DNA of 64,000 bases, taken from positions 29,032,906 through 29,096,905 of the forward strand of contig OX463818.1 of NCBI GenBank assembly GCA_949825045.1, in the 5' to 3' direction. Shown piece by piece: positions 63,343-64,000 of this stretch; the stretch's first letter is position 1; each line of letters opens with the position of its first letter. Under the pieces are notes generated by a model that did not search any database, was not told the DNA's origin, and saw only the letters and a list, made by a program, of their open reading frames with translations. Both the position numbers and the translations under genes were made by a program. The stretch is from Argyresthia goedartella (lineage: Eukaryota; Arthropoda; Insecta; Lepidoptera; Argyresthiidae).

Positions 63343-64000
63343 TGCACTCTTTTAGGGAATGAGTATCACTGCGACACCTTGGGCAATATTTTCGGGTTGT
63401 ATGGACATCCTTAGAGCTGCTCGGTGTCACTTGCAAAGCATTGGTACTTGCAGGTCTTTCTTGTGTAATTTTAGGTTTATTGTTGTAGTTATAAGTATTT
63501 GGGTAGTTATTATATTTGTTAGGTGTAGCATAACTCTTATATTTTTCATTATAGTTAGCACTTTGGTAGCTTTTATTCGGATAGTAGTTGCTAGTTTTTT
63601 GTTGTTTAGTGTAAGCGAACTCCGGTGCTACAGTTTCCGGAGTCACGCGAGGAGGCTCATGAAAAAGAGACATACGCGAATGTATGTTCTTATAGTTAGA
63701 ACACATACTTTTCAAAGACTTCAGGTCCATGATCTCGGGAGAAGCTGTCAAAGTGCTAGCGTAGCATGGTCTGATATTATGTAAAATAATTTCTAATTTA
63801 TCAGCTTCAGACAGTGGTTTGCTTAGCCTCGAAAACATGCCATGCATAATAGACAGGTAAATTGAGATGTTTTCGAGCTCACCCTGCGTACGAGACCGAA
63901 TTTCAGCCAAAAGGCGGTAGTCATAGTCCTTTTGACTAAAATCTTGTTTTAGATGTACGACAACGTCGTCCCAAGTTTGCACACTTTCTCTAATACTACG
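63343..64000 (-). pseudogene. gag: Gypsy gag, N-terminal and central part, cut by window edge
   Basis: Open from the right edge: TWDDVVVHLKQDFSQKDYDY, LLAEIRSRTQGELENISIYL, LSKPLSEADKLEIILHNIRP (retrotransposon gag capsid), an N/Y-rich linker and the first zinc motif YCPRCRSDTHSLKEC. The LINE at 61855-63342 cuts it there. Its start codon and the 5' LTR lie beyond 64000. Confidence 0.85.

Overview
The window looks like a transposon-rich stretch of a lepidopteran (moth or butterfly) chromosome. It is AT-rich. The evidence is the set of elements present: BEL/Pao, a TED-like errantivirus, Ty3/gypsy, several clades of non-LTR retrotransposon (LINE), RTE, piggyBac and Tc1/mariner relics, and short repeats I recognise as common in Lepidoptera. 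No bacterial-type operon, CRISPR array, rRNA or tRNA gene was seen. The only possible host gene is a small multi-exon locus at about 47.1-56.7 kb. Clade names rest on motifs read by eye.

Region 1-14.5 kb is one BEL/Pao element (BEL-1, + strand) whose pol is cut into three pieces (1730-2244, 7321-8504, 13529-13947) and ends in an LTR at 13979-14503. Minus-strand LINEs lie between the pieces. One is a 5'-truncated CR1-like copy running off the left edge. The second is a full-length LINE with a baculovirus-FP-like ORF1 (2245-7320). The third is a CR1-like LINE with both ORFs open (8510-13523), flanked by a 5-bp duplication.

Region 14.5-25.4 kb is a graveyard: three tandem-repeat families (units of 73, about 260 and about 178 bp), LINE, RTE and piggyBac relics, and long AT-rich stretches. 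Region 25.4-39 kb holds a Jockey relic split by a solo BEL LTR with a perfect 5-bp duplication, a GC-rich Jockey on the minus strand, another LINE, and inside that LINE a second BEL/Pao copy (BEL-2) with LTR, leader, gag and a stop-ridden pol.

Region 39-47 kb is mostly non-coding. It has an old BEL gag-protease relic (BEL-3) and an inverted duplication of a LINE fragment (arms about 840 bp) around a Tc1/mariner-type transposase relic. Region 47-56.7 kb carries a candidate gene whose exons join in phase across an intron containing a young TED-like errantivirus (47996-55756). Its two 329-bp LTRs differ at one base and its target duplication is TGCA. The provirus has an interrupted pol (a 112-bp LINE tail with 12-bp duplications) and one stop in env. 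Region 57.7-64 kb is a minus-strand Ty3/gypsy element without a visible env, its gag split by a truncated LINE with a 10-bp duplication. The window cuts off its 5' end.
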